NCBI GenBank assembly: GCA_963752935.1
Contig: CAVWAL010000023.1
Coordinates: 62,001 to 126,000 of the forward strand
Source: RI-153 sp963752935
GTDB lineage: Bacteria > Chloroflexota > Anaerolineae > Caldilineales > Caldilineaceae
Length of the DNA: 64,000 nt
Direction: 5' to 3'
Shown here: one piece after another, positions 58,162-64,000 of the stretch
How positions within the stretch are numbered: the stretch's first letter is position 1
How the letters are laid out: every line of letters begins with the position of its first letter
Translations under genes and position numbers: made by a program
Notes under the pieces: model-generated
Databases searched by the model: none
What the model was told of the DNA's origin: nothing
The model's input: the letters and a program-made list of their open reading frames with translations, nothing else

Positions 58162-58190
58162 TTGACGCCGGTTTGCTTCTACGCTAACGT
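58162..58190 (+). promoter_or_regulatory. Candidate promoter of the pullulanase gene
   Basis: TTGACG (58162-58167), 17 nt, TAACGT (58185-58190). The ATG at 58262 has AAAGGAGG at 58248-58255. Divergent from the T-box promoter. Confidence 0.4.
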
Positions 58191-58261
58191 ACGCAGAGCA
58201 CCGTTATACACTCTAATGCACTCACTTAACAGTCAATAAATTCAATCAAAGGAGGCAGACC

Positions 58262-64000
<5,739 letters not shown>

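Overview
The window looks like a chromosomal segment of an uncultured Chloroflexota bacterium of the Anaerolineae/Caldilineales type. This is inference from GC-rich coding sequence, clear Shine-Dalgarno starts, many sugar-acid and sugar catabolism genes with an oligopeptide-type ABC importer, a large secreted beta-helix protein ending in a short Leu-Pro motif, and many intergenic palindromes. No rRNA, tRNA, CRISPR array, prophage or conventional insertion sequence was found. Six genes are broken by single small indels in otherwise well-preserved frames, which looks more like assembly error than decay.

Left end (1-7830, all minus strand). A DUF4157 (eCIS-core) protein with a kinase-like C-terminal domain, a candidate contractile-injection effector, is followed 10 bp later by a small unknown gene cut by the window edge. 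Next comes an assimilatory sulfate reduction and siroheme operon: sulfite reductase, APS/PAPS reductase, CbiX chelatase, SUMT methylase and precorrin-2 dehydrogenase. Its roughly 550-nt leader has a near-consensus promoter, a terminator-like hairpin and a 48-codon ORF with eight Cys codons in its last 13 positions. This looks like a cysteine-sensing attenuator and is the most striking regulatory structure here.

7866-22213: an SDR gene with a strong terminator, an apionate-lactonase-like protein plus an unknown partner, a PhoD-like lipoprotein, an atypical SDR with a DapA-family protein (frameshifted), a 1543-residue secreted beta-helix protein and an orphan ureidoglycine aminohydrolase.

22311-34707: a membrane-anchored alpha/beta hydrolase; a sugar block (ROK kinase, sugar isomerase, Gfo/Idh/MocA oxidoreductase, NanE epimerase, alkaline-phosphatase-superfamily enzyme, DUF1638 protein); a YcaQ-like DNA glycosylase, MBL-fold hydrolase, zinc dehydrogenase, lipoprotein, and a PHP-domain protein carrying a 144-bp in-frame tandem duplication.

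34708-48219: a decayed toxin, a five-gene oligopeptide-type ABC importer operon, a lone molybdopterin subunit of the xanthine dehydrogenase family, and a sugar-acid cluster (DapA-family aldolase, enolase-superfamily dehydratase, aldo/keto reductase, 2-hydroxyacid dehydrogenase).

48471-58140: a free-standing IleRS-C-terminal-like protein, a multi-pass transporter, a cytochrome P450 and a T-box-controlled operon (methyltransferase, AlaX, RAYT transposase, GNAT, IleS). 58262-64000: a secreted two-catalytic-domain pullulanase/GH13 protein running off the window. Two dispersed repeat families, a four-copy palindrome and a three-copy element of about 155 bp, lie between genes; the RAYT is a candidate mobiliser of the palindrome.
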